DNA of 64,000 nucleotides. Origin: Alkalihalobacillus sp. FSL W8-0930 (GTDB taxonomy: Bacteria > Bacillota > Bacilli > Bacillales > Bacillaceae_D). The notes beneath the pieces are model-generated. The model was not told where the DNA came from and ran no database searches. It was given only the letters and a program-made list of their open reading frames with translations. A program made the position numbers and the translations under genes. Within the stretch, counting starts at the first letter, position 1. Each line of letters opens with the position of its first letter. Below are positions 1-9,397 of this stretch, piece after piece. Where the stretch lies: positions 2,604,001 through 2,668,000 of the forward strand of contig CP150183.1 of NCBI GenBank assembly GCA_037965595.1, given 5' to 3'.

Positions 1-1357
1 AACTCTCATCTTTCTGCTCCTCATCTGATGGTTCGGACTCCCCTTTTACTGGCTCGTTATCTTCCAATGGCACTTCAGTTTCTGCCGGTTGAGTCTGTAA
101 GGAGGGATCCGTAGTAGAGTTATTCCCCTCAGAATTCTCGGTTACGTTAGGTGTTTGCCCTTCTGGTAGGTCAATAATGACTGGCTGAAGATCCTGATCA
201 ATGAGTGGTTCAGGCTCTGGCTCAGGTAACGCGTACACGCTCCGTTCTTCAATATCGGGTTTTGCTGCCACATAATCTCTCGCAAGAAGAAGCTTTTCTC
301 CTTCTACCTGGTTGGCTCCAACTTCCTTACGATATAATGTTGCTGCAAAGCCTTGTTTTCCGTTTTCAATAAGCTGTGAATCTCCTGCACGACGCTTCTT
401 TGAGTACTGAACTTCAAGACGAGGTTGAATGGTTTCTTGATCTTCAATGACAAGCTCATATTCAAGTAAGTAAGGTGTTCCTTGAAGCTCAACAATCAAT
501 CCGTCACCTGAAAAGGTTGTATGTAATGCTAACGATGCGTAGTTTGGGTTATAAAAAATCAAATCACGATGATCTTCGTTTACCGATGCACTAAACCCAA
601 TATCCGTTGCGTAAGGTAACTTGCTTGGGCTGTGATGCTCAATAAGCTCAAGATTAGATTTAGCCATCACTTGATACACAGCTGAAGCAAACAAATCAAG
701 ACTTTCTCCTCCAACCACCACCTGATTCATCTCATCGAGTGCATCTTTTAACGAAAAAGTTTGTCTTGGTTCAAGCACATATCCATCTAATGCTTGCGCC
801 CATTGTTGTAAGAGAGTGGATTCCAAATAAGGCTTGTACACATTAGCAAGTTCGGTTTGAGCGTCTTCCAACCCAACAATGTAAGGAGCAAGATGGATGG
901 ATATAGGTGTATTCTGCTGCTCATTCACTTGACGTTCAAGCTCTTCCTTTAAGCTCGGGATATCCACTAGCCCTTGTAAATCAGCCGATTCAATTTGCCC
1001 AATTGCTTCTGTTAAGAGGGTGACGTCAATAGTAGCAGCTTGGTCGTCGCTTTCAGGTGAGTCTATATTTAGTTCAGGCATTTGTACCTGCAATGCCTCA
1101 CCAGGAAGTAAAACGCTTGAATCATATAAATGTAAAGCGATCTTCTGACTATTTCTTCGCTCTTCCATCTGCTTCAAAAGCTCTGCTTGTGCCTCATCAG
1201 GTGTAAGCCCACCCACTTCTACGCCGGAAATCACCGTTCCTGCTTGATACTCACCTGCCAATGCTTTCATATCGATAAACCGACCAACAAACAAGCTTGC
1301 TATAAAGAGACAAGTCATAAGCGACACGATTAGGCCAATTTTCAAAAAAGATTTCAT
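1..1357 (-). CDS. VanW-family membrane-anchored protein, 3' end cut by window edge
   Basis: An open frame runs from ATG at 1357 to the window edge without a stop (452 codons visible). One membrane segment lies at residues 5-25. Residues 43-60 (SGVEVGGLTPDEAQ) look like the repeat that precedes VanW domains in YoaR-type proteins. Residues 195-285 resemble VanW, and 300-345 resemble G5 (ends GKQGFAATLYR). The tail from about 375 is rich in Pro, Glu, Asp and Ser. The usual VanW GGG-x-CQ signature is replaced by GGESLD, so any activity tied to the Cys is doubtful. GAGGAG lies 13 nt upstream of the start. It follows the 158-codon membrane gene by 10 nt, so the two are probably one operon. The function is unknown; an envelope or pilus-linked role is inferred from the neighbouring pilins. 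Confidence 0.75.
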   Translation of the reverse strand, partial: MKSFLKIGLIVSLMTCLFIASLFVGRFIDMKALAGEYQAGTVISGVEVGGLTPDEAQAELLKQMEERRNSQKIALHLYDSSVLLPGEALQVQMPELNIDSPESDDQAATIDVTLLTEAIGQIESADLQGLVDIPSLKEELERQVNEQQNTPISIHLAPYIVGLEDAQTELANVYKPYLESTLLQQWAQALDGYVLEPRQTFSLKDALDEMNQVVVGGESLDLFASAVYQVMAKSNLELIEHHSPSKLPYATDIGFSASVNEDHRDLIFYNPNYASLALHTTFSGDGLIVELQGTPYLLEYELVIEDQETIQPRLEVQYSKKRRAGDSQLIENGKQGFAATLYRKEVGANQVEGEKLLLARDYVAAKPDIEERSVYALPEPEPEPLIDQDLQPVIIDLPEGQTPNVTENSEGNNSTTDPSLQTQPAETEVPLEDNEPVKGESEPSDEEQKDES

Positions 1358-1367
1358 CTTTTATCCA

Positions 1368-1838
1368 TTACTCCTCTATTTTAATTCGTCTGCGGCGCCC
1401 CGTCATTAATTCTTCGGACTCATCCACTTCTACTTCTGTTAATGCTTGTTTTCGTATAAGAACAGGCTCTGGAGCCTCTTCGGTAGCAACTGGAATCATT
1501 GGCTCTGAGACAACATCCTTCGGTTCCTCCGTGCTCGCCACTTTCGCAAAAGCAGACTCTCCTTGAGGGAACATCCATTCAAAGGTTGTATCCTCTTGTT
1601 CTCTCTCAAGACATGTCGCAAGAATCAAACTTGCTAGAATTAGTAACACAACAGATAGAGTCAATGTTAACGGTAGAGAAAACAATAGGTAGGATGCAGA
1701 AGCCGCCAAAGCGATCCCGACAGATGCCCCAATGACTATTAGCTTTAACTTAATGGAGAGTTGAAGCGTTTTTAAAAGCATAAATACTAAACTAACAACA
1801 AAAATCGCTCCCATAAAAAAAGAGAGTGTATATGCCAT
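1368..1838 (-). CDS. Small membrane protein, unknown function
   Basis: The product has about 156 residues: three hydrophobic segments in the first 80 residues, then an acidic, Pro-rich cytoplasmic-type tail that ends in a basic cluster RRRRIKIEE. I chose the ATG at 1838 because GGTG lies 7 nt before it; an ATG two codons upstream (1844) is also possible. It is the first gene of a leftward pair with the VanW-family gene and is divergent from the pilin genes across about 150 bp. I do not recognise the family. Its position suggests a part in the same envelope or pilus locus, but nothing in the sequence proves that. Confidence 0.6.
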   Translation of the reverse strand: MAYTLSFFMGAIFVVSLVFMLLKTLQLSIKLKLIVIGASVGIALAASASYLLFSLPLTLTLSVVLLILASLILATCLEREQEDTTFEWMFPQGESAFAKVASTEEPKDVVSEPMIPVATEEAPEPVLIRKQALTEVEVDESEELMTGRRRRIKIEE

Positions 1839-1925
1839 ACACATTCACCAGCCTTTTTTGACTATAAAACAAGGTAATCTATTGTTCTTTATAATTATTT
1901 AGATACAGGTAGATCAGACTTATTG

Positions 1926-1931
1926 TATAAT
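1926..1931 (+). promoter_or_regulatory. Possible -10 box for the pilin genes
   Basis: A perfect TATAAT lies 60 bp before the first pilin start, but the hexamer 17 bp upstream is a poor -35 match. Only the -10 is convincing. Confidence 0.35.
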
Positions 1932-1991
1932 AAAGTAAAAGTTTTGGATACATATGATTAGGAATATTTTTTCACGACAGGAGTCAGTGAT

Positions 1992-2357
1992 ATGAGTAGA
2001 AATGAAAAGGGTTTAACCTTAATAGAATTACTTGCTTCAATGGTGATCCTATCAATCTTTGCCATCGGATTTGCAACGATGCTAATGAACGGTATAAAGG
2101 CAAATGAACGAAACCAAATTGTGATGGAAGCGACACTTGTTGCGCAGTCTGAGATAGAGGAAATGCGTTTGAATAAAGCGCCAGATTTCTGTAAAAAGAA
2201 TACTAGTTCAAAAGATGGGTTCACTGTAACTCGTACGATACAAGCAGAGAATCAATTATGTCACGTAACGGTTAAGGTTGATTACTCAAATCTACTTTTA
2301 GAGCCAGTTCTACTAGAAACCGAACTAAACATTCCAAAGGCGGTAAGCTCACGATGA
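1992..2357 (+). CDS. Type IV pilin-like protein (PilV-like minor pilin)
   Basis: This 121-residue protein has a textbook class III prepilin leader: NEKG followed by LTLIELLASMVIL. Prepilin peptidase would cut after Gly7, leaving Leu1 and Glu5 in the mature form, then a hydrophobic helix to about residue 32. The rest is a short globular domain with two Cys. AGGAG lies 8 nt before the ATG at 1992. The gene overlaps the next pilin gene by four bases (ATGA), as expected for a translationally coupled minor pilin set. It probably initiates or caps a pilus or pseudopilus with its two neighbours. The assembly ATPase and peptidase are not in the window. Confidence 0.85.
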   Translation: MSRNEKGLTLIELLASMVILSIFAIGFATMLMNGIKANERNQIVMEATLVAQSEIEEMRLNKAPDFCKKNTSSKDGFTVTRTIQAENQLCHVTVKVDYSNLLLEPVLLETELNIPKAVSSR

Positions 2358-2776
2358 AAACCATCATTCAAAGTCAAAAAGGAGCAGCACTTCCCGTGGT
2401 TCTTGGAATTATTGTTGTTGGCACATTAGTCGGACTTGGTTTGCTCGGCTTTCTTTTTAATGAAATTAGCAAAAGCCAAACGGTGACTGAATCTATTCAA
2501 GCGAAGTATGCAGCGGAAGCAGGTGCAGAAACATTACTAAGTATGATCGAGCATAAACCAGCGGAGCTTATTGATATTCAGAAGAAGAGTTGTTCAGCTG
2601 GCAAAGTATCTACTAAAAAAATGAATGAGTATGATGTGAAGGTGAATTGTATAATGACCGAAAAGAATATTACATTAACGAGCACGGCAAGCGGTGACCA
2701 GTCACATACAACAACCGTCACTTTAGATGTGAAAAAAACATCCCCACTTGAACTTGAGGTGAGCTCATGGGAATAA
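2354..2776 (+). CDS. PilX/GspK-like minor pilin
   Basis: This 140-residue protein has a prepilin-like start (QSQKG, then AALPVVLGIIVVG) and a 25-residue hydrophobic helix, but mature position 5 is Val and not Glu. Lack of Glu5 is typical of the PilX/GspK class that sits at the pilus tip and does not need to pair with the subunit below. The remainder is a small soluble domain with two Cys. The start overlaps the previous gene and the end overlaps the next by 10 bp, so the three are one transcript. The PilX-like call rests on the leader and gene order, not on the C-terminal domain. Confidence 0.75.
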   Translation: MKTIIQSQKGAALPVVLGIIVVGTLVGLGLLGFLFNEISKSQTVTESIQAKYAAEAGAETLLSMIEHKPAELIDIQKKSCSAGKVSTKKMNEYDVKVNCIMTEKNITLTSTASGDQSHTTTVTLDVKKTSPLELEVSSWE

Positions 2777-4575
2777 AAGATCAATTAAAAAATCAAAAAG
2801 GTCTAACACTCATAGAGGTATTAGCTAGTGCTGCAATACTCATTATTGTTCTAGGAATTGGTATGGCTGCCCTCGGGCAAAGTTCTGTATTAACTAGCAA
2901 AGTCCAAGGAGAATCGCAGGATCGACAGGATGTGCAGGTTGGACTTTTAGAGCTTACGAATGCTGTACAATCAGCGACTGAACTTAAAGAACTTGAAGAC
3001 GGAACCGGTTTTGAATTATTTAGTAATGATACACTCTTTAAAACTTATTGGTTAGTAGGTAACGAATTAAAATCAGAGTCCAAGGATGGACATGTGCAAA
3101 TTAGTGGTGTACAAAACATGAGTTTTCATGCTAACAGTGGCATAACTCTCGATATTGCAAATTTAAAAGAACCAGTGGTCCTTTCTACTAGAGGTGGAAT
3201 CTTTCAAACCGAATTATCAGATGATGTTGATAACTTCAAAGATATCGTGTGCGTAAGAAAAGATCAAGTGGATGGCAGTACAGTAAAAAAAGAAAAGGAT
3301 TTCTCAGGGTATAGTCAATTTGAAAATATATCCTTAATCCCTCATGAGTCAAAAAAATTCTCAATAGTATGTGATACTACTACTGGAACCATATCAATAA
3401 ATGATAATGTTAACGTTAACCTTACTGAGGGTAGTATACGTATAATAACAAACAATTTAAAAATTGACCAAAATTCATCCTTAACAGTGAGTAATGGCAG
3501 CATTTCGTTACCAAAGTCTCTTCCGCTCTCAAATACAAAGATGATCCCTAATTCAAATGTTGAGATTTATCATAATTCAAGGATGAATAGTGGTGGCAGC
3601 TTAGAAATTGGAGGAAGATTTAAGAGCACTGGGAATAGTGTATCTCTAACTAGTAATAATAATATGATAGTTTCAGGGGATTTCATTGGAAACTTTATGG
3701 GAACAGTTGAGAGCAAAGGAAGTATCTATGTAAATGGATCCTTATCTACACTTAATAATCAATTAAAAATAATTAGTCAAAAAGATATTATTGTTAATAA
3801 AAATATGGTTTTAGATTTTCAAAGCACCATGACTAGTATCGATGGATCTATATACATTAATGGATCGGTTACGAACAAGAATAACGAAACGGTAATTAAA
3901 AGTGGAGCAAATTTATTTATAGCAGGTACGCTAGAAAACAAATTTAAGAGCAAAATAGATACTAAAGGATGGGTATTTATAAATGGGAATTTAAACAATC
4001 CAAGCAATCAACCTGAAATTATAAGTGGAGGAGATATTACAGTATTGGGCGATGTAACTAACGCTGAAGAAGCCAAATTGATCAGTGATGCCTCTATTTA
4101 TATTTCTGGAAATCTTATTTCAGATCAAAAATTTGAATTTCAATCTAAAAATGATATTGTTGTTAAAGGGAATGTGATAAATACCCAAAATGGAAAAATT
4201 TCATTAACAAAAGGATCTTTTTTCATTGGAGGAAAACTACACATGGATAGGTTAAACATTATTAATGTTGCTAACAACCTATATGTACAGAATGGACTAC
4301 ATATGGTTGAAACAACTAAATTAAATGTTAGTAACGATTCATTTGTTAATGGAGAAATCCAACTTCCAACTAATTCATATTCTACTGAAGGTGCATACTT
4401 TCATACAGAGAATTCATTAACCTATACCGGACCAATCAATGGCTTTCAAACAAACTCTTCCAACTTTAAAGTATTAAATTATAATGATAATATACAAGTA
4501 AGTTCAATAGATACGTTATCAACATTTCCATCTTTTCCTAAAACTCCTGTGTTTCCATCGGAATTGTTTAAATAA
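2767..4575 (+). CDS. Minor pilin (PilW-like) fused to a long beta-solenoid-like domain
   Basis: This 602-residue protein starts with a prepilin leader (NQKG, LTLIEVLASAAIL, mature Glu5). Residues 40-155 look like an ordinary minor-pilin head. From about 200 to 530 the sequence consists of imperfect repeats of some 20 residues, alternating forms such as GSIYINGS...N and DIVVKGNV...N (for example at 318-325, 360-367, 422-430, 442-449, 462-469). Such periodic small and polar residues with Ile/Val pairs suggest a right-handed beta-solenoid, as in bactofilins, some adhesins and, as I recall, the Thermus tip pilin ComZ. The usual length for this class is 150-250 residues. The repeat region looks more AT-rich than the neighbouring genes. 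Adhesion or DNA binding at the pilus tip is inference. It ends in front of a shared terminator. Confidence 0.8.
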   Translation: MGIKDQLKNQKGLTLIEVLASAAILIIVLGIGMAALGQSSVLTSKVQGESQDRQDVQVGLLELTNAVQSATELKELEDGTGFELFSNDTLFKTYWLVGNELKSESKDGHVQISGVQNMSFHANSGITLDIANLKEPVVLSTRGGIFQTELSDDVDNFKDIVCVRKDQVDGSTVKKEKDFSGYSQFENISLIPHESKKFSIVCDTTTGTISINDNVNVNLTEGSIRIITNNLKIDQNSSLTVSNGSISLPKSLPLSNTKMIPNSNVEIYHNSRMNSGGSLEIGGRFKSTGNSVSLTSNNNMIVSGDFIGNFMGTVESKGSIYVNGSLSTLNNQLKIISQKDIIVNKNMVLDFQSTMTSIDGSIYINGSVTNKNNETVIKSGANLFIAGTLENKFKSKIDTKGWVFINGNLNNPSNQPEIISGGDITVLGDVTNAEEAKLISDASIYISGNLISDQKFEFQSKNDIVVKGNVINTQNGKISLTKGSFFIGGKLHMDRLNIINVANNLYVQNGLHMVETTKLNVSNDSFVNGEIQLPTNSYSTEGAYFHTENSLTYTGPINGFQTNSSNFKVLNYNDNIQVSSIDTLSTFPSFPKTPVFPSELFK

Positions 4576-4581
4576 AAAGCA

Positions 4582-4617
4582 AACCCCTGATTCTAATAAA
4601 ACAGGGGTTCTTTTTTT
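4582..4617. terminator. Bidirectional terminator between pilin genes and folC
   Basis: The 8 bp stem AACCCCTG/CAGGGGTT (4582-4589, 4602-4609) is followed by seven T. It ends the rightward pilin transcript and, with A-rich sequence on the other side, may also end leftward folC. Confidence 0.85.
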
Positions 4618-4618
4618 A

Positions 4619-5941
4619 TCAAACTAAATTATACTTTCTGGTTTGGTTTTCCTTCAAATACCCCCGAACCTCCGAAATAAAATACAAAGATCCCGTCAGT
4701 AATATAACTTCATCCTTACTCCAGCTACTCATCATCTCATCAAGCGCCACTTTCCAGTCCTCATTCACTGAAGCCGAGATCCACTCTGGCGTATGCTCAA
4801 GTAACTCTTGTGGTTCGGCTGCTCTAAAAAAGTCGAAGCTTGTCCATGTAATGTGTATATGTGTATTGGTAAATGGGGCGAGCAGTTTGTTGACGTCTTT
4901 TTCTTTTGTCATACCTGCAAGCATCTTAATCTTATAGGTTGGATAATGGTTTGAGAGGGTTGTGGCTAATGCCTTCATGCCCTCTTCGTTATGTGCGCCA
5001 TCGGCAATGACAAGTGGCTGATCTGAAAGTTGTTCAAACCGGCCCGGCCAATTGGTTTCAGCTAATCCCTTTTTGCATGCATCATCTGAGATATGGTAAT
5101 GGGTGTGCTCTCTAAGATAGAACATCGCCATTAGCGCCACACTTGCATTTTCAAGCTGATGATCGCCTCTCATCGATGTTTTTAAATGAGTTAATCTTCC
5201 CAACGGTGAATCAAAGGTAAAGCTTTGTCCATTTTGGTTTACTTTAATTGCCGTCTTGTAAAAGTCTTCTCCTAGTTGAAAGAACGATGTATCTCGTTCA
5301 ATCGCTGTTTCTTTTAATACAGCTTGTGCATCTAAGTTGGAGACTGCTGATAGCACGGGAATGCCTTTCTTGATAATTCCCGCTTTTTCTGCAGCAATTT
5401 CTTCAATCGTTGATCCAAGGATGTGCATATGGTCATGTCCGATGGATGTAATGACAGATAAAAGCGGTTTAATCACATTGGTTGAATCAAGTCTTCCCCC
5501 AAGACCTACTTCAACGAGAACGATATCAGGCTGCGCTACGTTAGCAAAATGCTCAAACATGATAGCTGTGATCACTTCAAATTCCGTAGGTGATTCAAGC
5601 TCTGTTTGTGCCAGTTCTTCCACAAGCGGTCGCACTTTATTTGCTGCAGCAATCAAATCATTTTCTGAAATTGGGTTTCCATTAATCGAAATACGCTCCT
5701 CAAAGCATTCCATATAGGGAGATGTAAATGTCCCGACTTGGTACCCACTCGCTTCAAGCATATGACGCATAAAGCTAACAGTTGATCCTTTTCCGTTTGT
5801 TCCAGCTACATGAATCATATTTAATTTGGACTCTGGGTTCCCTAATCGTTCCAGCATCCAGTCCATTCGCTTTAAGCCGGGTTTAATCCCAAAAGGTAAT
5901 AGACTGTGAATCCAATTAATGGTCTCTTCTCTTGTATTCAT
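4619..5941 (-). CDS. folC: Folylpolyglutamate synthase / dihydrofolate synthase
   Basis: This cytosolic enzyme adds glutamate to (dihydro)pteroate and to folates using ATP. The Mur-ligase-type P-loop GTNGKGST is at residues 47-54, followed by FTSPYMECFEERI, which matches the folate-binding stretch of FolC. The C-terminal Mur ligase domain contains DGAHNEEGM. At 440 residues it has normal length. I chose ATG at 5941 because GGGGGA lies 6 nt upstream; the GTG two codons earlier abuts the ribosome site. As in B. subtilis it lies downstream of valS, here with a small membrane gene between them and a strong terminator after valS, so it probably has its own promoter or shares one with the small gene. 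Confidence 0.95.
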   Translation of the reverse strand: MNTREETINWIHSLLPFGIKPGLKRMDWMLERLGNPESKLNMIHVAGTNGKGSTVSFMRHMLEASGYQVGTFTSPYMECFEERISINGNPISENDLIAAANKVRPLVEELAQTELESPTEFEVITAIMFEHFANVAQPDIVLVEVGLGGRLDSTNVIKPLLSVITSIGHDHMHILGSTIEEIAAEKAGIIKKGIPVLSAVSNLDAQAVLKETAIERDTSFFQLGEDFYKTAIKVNQNGQSFTFDSPLGRLTHLKTSMRGDHQLENASVALMAMFYLREHTHYHISDDACKKGLAETNWPGRFEQLSDQPLVIADGAHNEEGMKALATTLSNHYPTYKIKMLAGMTKEKDVNKLLAPFTNTHIHITWTSFDFFRAAEPQELLEHTPEWISASVNEDWKVALDEMMSSWSKDEVILLTGSLYFISEVRGYLKENQTRKYNLV

Positions 5942-6036
5942 GTTCACTCCCCCACTCTGTGTCCCTGTCTACTGTCTATATTATAGCGAGGATTCGATAT
6001 AAAATTCAATATGTCAAAAGAGGTAGAAACATATGG

Positions 6037-6222
6037 TTAGACATTCTTCTTGTTTTTGTCATTGAGGTTTCCACCAATTTTATATGCTAGAATCACCGAC
6101 GTATGGATGAGAACCCCTATAAGCAATGAGCTTATAAGATCTCCTGTTAGGAAAGCTAAAAGATAGACAAATCCGCCAGTTCCAATCATCACTATAGTCA
6201 ACCAAGCAATGAATGCACTCAC
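6037..6222 (-). CDS. Small two-segment membrane protein, unknown
   Basis: This 61-residue protein starts at GTG 6222, six bases after a perfect AAGGAGG, which is the main reason to believe it is real. Two hydrophobic stretches (about 3-25 and 28-48) are followed by a polar Lys/Asn-rich tail. It sits between valS and folC, both on the same strand, and after the valS terminator, so it needs its own promoter. I do not recognise a family. Confidence 0.65.
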   Translation of the reverse strand: MSAFIAWLTIVMIGTGGFVYLLAFLTGDLISSLLIGVLIHTSVILAYKIGGNLNDKNKKNV

Positions 6223-6293
6223 AGCGTGCCTCCTTGTTTATCATTTGCTGATGAATATTCCACAAGGAATGACAACATTCCTTTTATGAAAAA

Positions 6294-6323
6294 AGCCAAA
6301 GTGATCAAATAATCACTTTGGCT
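6294..6323 (-). terminator. valS terminator
   Basis: The 12 bp stem AGCCAAAGTGAT/ATCACTTTGGCT is followed on the minus strand by six T. It lies just past the valS stop at 6331. Confidence 0.9.
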
Positions 6324-6330
6324 CCATTTC

Positions 6331-8973
6331 TTATGCTTTTAACTCTGCAATACGTGCTTCAACGGTTTTACGTTGTTCAGTGTAATCAGCTTGTTTTTTC
6401 TTTTCTTCTTCAATTACTTTGGCTGGTGCTTTCGCCACAAAGCCTTCGTTACTTAGCTTTTTGTCTACTCGTTCGACTTCTTTTGTTAAACGAGTTAATT
6501 CTTTTTTAAGACGGGCTACTTCTTCTTCGATGTTTAACAAACCAGCCAGTGGTAAAAATAGCTCCACTCCACTTAATACTTGAGACATGGACTTTTCTGG
6601 TGCTTCGATACCTGTTGAGATCTCAAGCTTACTAGGGTTACAGAACTTTTCAATAAATGCTTGACCTCTTTGTAATTGAGCCAAGCTCTTCTCATTAGCT
6701 GGACGTACCAATAACTCAATTTGTTTACTCATAGGAACATTCAGTTCTGAACGAATGGTACGAACTGAACGAATGACTTCTTTTAGCTGATTCATATCTT
6801 CAATTGATTCTTCAAATATGAATTCTGAATGAACAATTGGCCAGTCAGCAACCGTAATCGATTCACCTTTGTGTGGAAGGTGCTGCCAAATTTCTTCCGT
6901 GATAAACGGCATGATTGGGTGCAGCATTCTCATCGTTTGATCTAATACATAAGCAAGAACGGAACGAGTGGTTTGTTTCGCTGCCTCGTCTTCCCCATAT
7001 AGAGAAAGCTTAGCCATTTCAATGTACCAGTCGCACAGATCATCCCAGATGAAGTTGTATAACAATCTTCCTACTTCACCAAACTCATATTTATCAATCA
7101 AACGAGTAACTTCCTTAATCGTATCTTGAAGTCGAGTGAGGATCCATTTATCGGCAACGGTTTTCTCACCGCTTAAGTCGATGTCATCATATCCCATATC
7201 TTCCATATTCATCAACGCAAAACGAGAGGCATTCCAGATCTTATTACCGAAATTCCATGTTGCTTCGACTTTTTCCCAGTAAAAGCGCAAATCATTTCCC
7301 GGGGAACTTCCGGTAGTTAAGAAAAAGCGCAGGGCGTCTGTGCCATATTTGTCAATAACATCATGAGGATCCACTCCGTTACCAAGTGATTTACTCATCT
7401 TACGGCCATCCTCTGCACGAATTAATCCGTGGATTAAGACGTCATTAAATGGACGCTCTCCTGTAAACTCAATTCCTTGGAAGATCATACGAGCGACCCA
7501 GAAAAAGATAATATCGTATCCTGTTACAAGCGCACTAGTTGGGTAGAAGCGTTTGAAGTCAATCGCTTCCTCATCTGGCCAGCCCATTGTAGAAAACGGC
7601 CAAAGTGCTGAACTAAACCATGTATCAAGAACATCCTCATCCTGCGTCCAGTTCTCCGCATCTTCAGGTGCCTCGTGACCAACATAGATTTCTCCCGTTT
7701 CATTATGATACCAAGCTGGAATCCGGTGTCCCCACCAAAGCTGACGAGAAATACACCAGTCACGAATATTATCCATCCAACGAAGATACGTTTTTTCAAA
7801 GCGATCTGGAACAAAGTTTACTTTGTCGTCTGTTTTTTGAAGGGCAACTGCTGCATCTGCTAATGGCTGCATGTTGACAAACCATTGCGTAGATAAATAC
7901 GGCTCTACAACAGCTCCGCTTCGCTCAGAGTGACCAACAGAATGGACATGCTCTTCAATTTTAAAGAGAATCCCTTGTTCTTGCAGATCAGATACAATCT
8001 GTTTACGACAATCAAATCGATCTAGACCTTGATACGTTGCTGCATTTTCGTTCATGGTTCCATCTTCATTCATCACAAGAATGCGTTCAAGATTATGACG
8101 GTTACCAATCTCAAAGTCATTCGGGTCATGTGCTGGCGTAATTTTAACAGCACCTGAACCAAACTCCATATCTACATAATCGTCGGCAACGATTGGAATT
8201 TCGCGTCCAACAATCGGTAAAGTAACCGTTTTGCCAATAAGATGTGCGTAGCGCTCGTCTTTAGGGTGGACAGCTACCGCAGTATCTCCAAGCATTGTTT
8301 CTGGTCTAGTAGTTGCCACTTCGATCGTTCCACTACCATCTGTTAGTGGATAATTCATGTGATAGAAAGCACCCGTCACATCTTCGTGGATAACCTCGAT
8401 ATCGGATAAAGCCGTTTTGGTAGCTGGATCCCAGTTAATAATGTATTCGCCACGATAAATTAATCCTTTGTTGTAAAGTTTAACAAATACCTCGTTAACG
8501 GCTTTAGATAACCCTTCGTCCAATGTAAAGCGCTCGCGGGAATAATCAACGGAAATCCCGATTTTAGCCCATTGACTACGGATAAACTGAGCGTATTCCT
8601 CTTTCCACTCCCACGACTTTTCTACAAAAGCATCTCTTCCTAAATCATAACGAGAAATTCCTTCTTCTTTAAGCTTGGCTTCTACTTTTGCTTGTGTGGC
8701 AATTCCGGCATGGTCCATTCCTGGTAACCACAATGTATCAAAGCCCTGCATCCGTTTTGTACGAGCAAGGATGTCTTGTAATGTTGCATCCCACGCATGA
8801 CCAAGGTGAAGTTTTCCTGTTACGTTTGGAGGTGGAATAACGATTGAGTAAGGTGTTTTGCTTTCATCTCCTGTTGCTTCAAAAAACTTTCCTTTCACCC
8901 AATAGTCATACCATTTTGCTTCTGTTTCTTGTGGGTTGTACTTTGTTGGCATTTCCTTTTTTTGTTGTGCCAT
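6331..8973 (-). CDS. valS: Valyl-tRNA synthetase
   Basis: This class Ia enzyme charges tRNA-Val and edits Thr. The HIGH box appears as HLGH at residues 56-59 (after PPPNVTGKL) and the KMSKS loop as [10 protein letters not shown] near 525. The editing domain lies between them, and the C-terminus ends in the usual coiled coil (about 815-880) that binds tRNA. At 880 residues it has standard length. I chose ATG 8973 because AAGGAGG lies 9 nt before it; an in-frame ATG eight codons earlier has no ribosome site and overlaps the leader terminator. Expression is controlled by the T-box leader just upstream. Confidence 0.97.
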   Translation of the reverse strand: MAQQKKEMPTKYNPQETEAKWYDYWVKGKFFEATGDESKTPYSIVIPPPNVTGKLHLGHAWDATLQDILARTKRMQGFDTLWLPGMDHAGIATQAKVEAKLKEEGISRYDLGRDAFVEKSWEWKEEYAQFIRSQWAKIGISVDYSRERFTLDEGLSKAVNEVFVKLYNKGLIYRGEYIINWDPATKTALSDIEVIHEDVTGAFYHMNYPLTDGSGTIEVATTRPETMLGDTAVAVHPKDERYAHLIGKTVTLPIVGREIPIVADDYVDMEFGSGAVKITPAHDPNDFEIGNRHNLERILVMNEDGTMNENAATYQGLDRFDCRKQIVSDLQEQGILFKIEEHVHSVGHSERSGAVVEPYLSTQWFVNMQPLADAAVALQKTDDKVNFVPDRFEKTYLRWMDNIRDWCISRQLWWGHRIPAWYHNETGEIYVGHEAPEDAENWTQDEDVLDTWFSSALWPFSTMGWPDEEAIDFKRFYPTSALVTGYDIIFFWVARMIFQGIEFTGERPFNDVLIHGLIRAEDGRKMSKSLGNGVDPHDVIDKYGTDALRFFLTTGSSPGNDLRFYWEKVEATWNFGNKIWNASRFALMNMEDMGYDDIDLSGEKTVADKWILTRLQDTIKEVTRLIDKYEFGEVGRLLYNFIWDDLCDWYIEMAKLSLYGEDEAAKQTTRSVLAYVLDQTMRMLHPIMPFITEEIWQHLPHKGESITVADWPIVHSEFIFEESIEDMNQLKEVIRSVRTIRSELNVPMSKQIELLVRPANEKSLAQLQRGQAFIEKFCNPSKLEISTGIEAPEKSMSQVLSGVELFLPLAGLLNIEEEVARLKKELTRLTKEVERVDKKLSNEGFVAKAPAKVIEEEKKKQADYTEQRKTVEARIAELKA

Positions 8974-8999
8974 TGTGATAAGCCTCCTTTTTTTCATAC

Positions 9000-9258
9000 A
9001 AAAAAACCCTTCATCTCAAAGGACGAAGAGTTCGCGGTACCACCTTTGTTTGCACAAAGGCAGATCATCTCTACTTTATGCACACTCAATCTGTTAACGG
9101 CCAGCACCCGTCCTTACCTACTTACGTTCAGCAAGGCTGCTCACGGGCGACCTTCTACTTAACCTACCTAAGAAATCTTCCAGCCTAAGGATTTCTCTTT
9201 CTGTGAGGGGTTACGTATACTCTTCCCGATCTCTGCATGTCTATTTTCGAATATAGTC
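9000..9258 (-). promoter_or_regulatory. T-box leader of valS (Val, GTC specifier)
   Basis: The antiterminator bulge AAGGTGGTACCGCG reads on the minus strand at 9033-9048. The competing terminator stem is at 9005-9032 (AACTCTTCGTC pairing with GATGAAGGGTT) and is followed by a run of T. The apparent specifier GTC lies at 9149-9151, followed by GCCCGTGA, the usual context after a specifier codon. Uncharged tRNA-Val would therefore stabilise the antiterminator and let valS be read. Confidence 0.93.
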
Positions 9259-9259
9259 T

Positions 9260-9289
9260 ATTCTATCCTGTTTCTATCTCTTTCGTCAA
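9260..9289 (-). promoter_or_regulatory. SigA-type promoter of the valS leader
   Basis: TTGACG (minus strand, 9284-9289), an 18 bp spacer and TAGAAT (9260-9265) place the start just before the T-box stem I. Confidence 0.6.
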
Positions 9290-9397
9290 TATCAGCATAG
9301 CCTATTTTCTACGCTTCTAACCAAGATTCATTGCATAACTTTTTGTGGTGCATAGTATGTAAACAAAATGGTTCCATTAGCGAAAGGGGAGATTGGG

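Noticed and set aside
6080-6265. 61-codon frame overlapping the small membrane gene
   Set aside because: The alternative frame at 6037-6222 has a perfect ribosome site and membrane segments; this one has neither.
8973-8997. Upstream ATG for valS (eight extra codons)
   Set aside because: It sits in the T-run of the leader terminator and has no ribosome site; the ATG at 8973 follows AAGGAGG.
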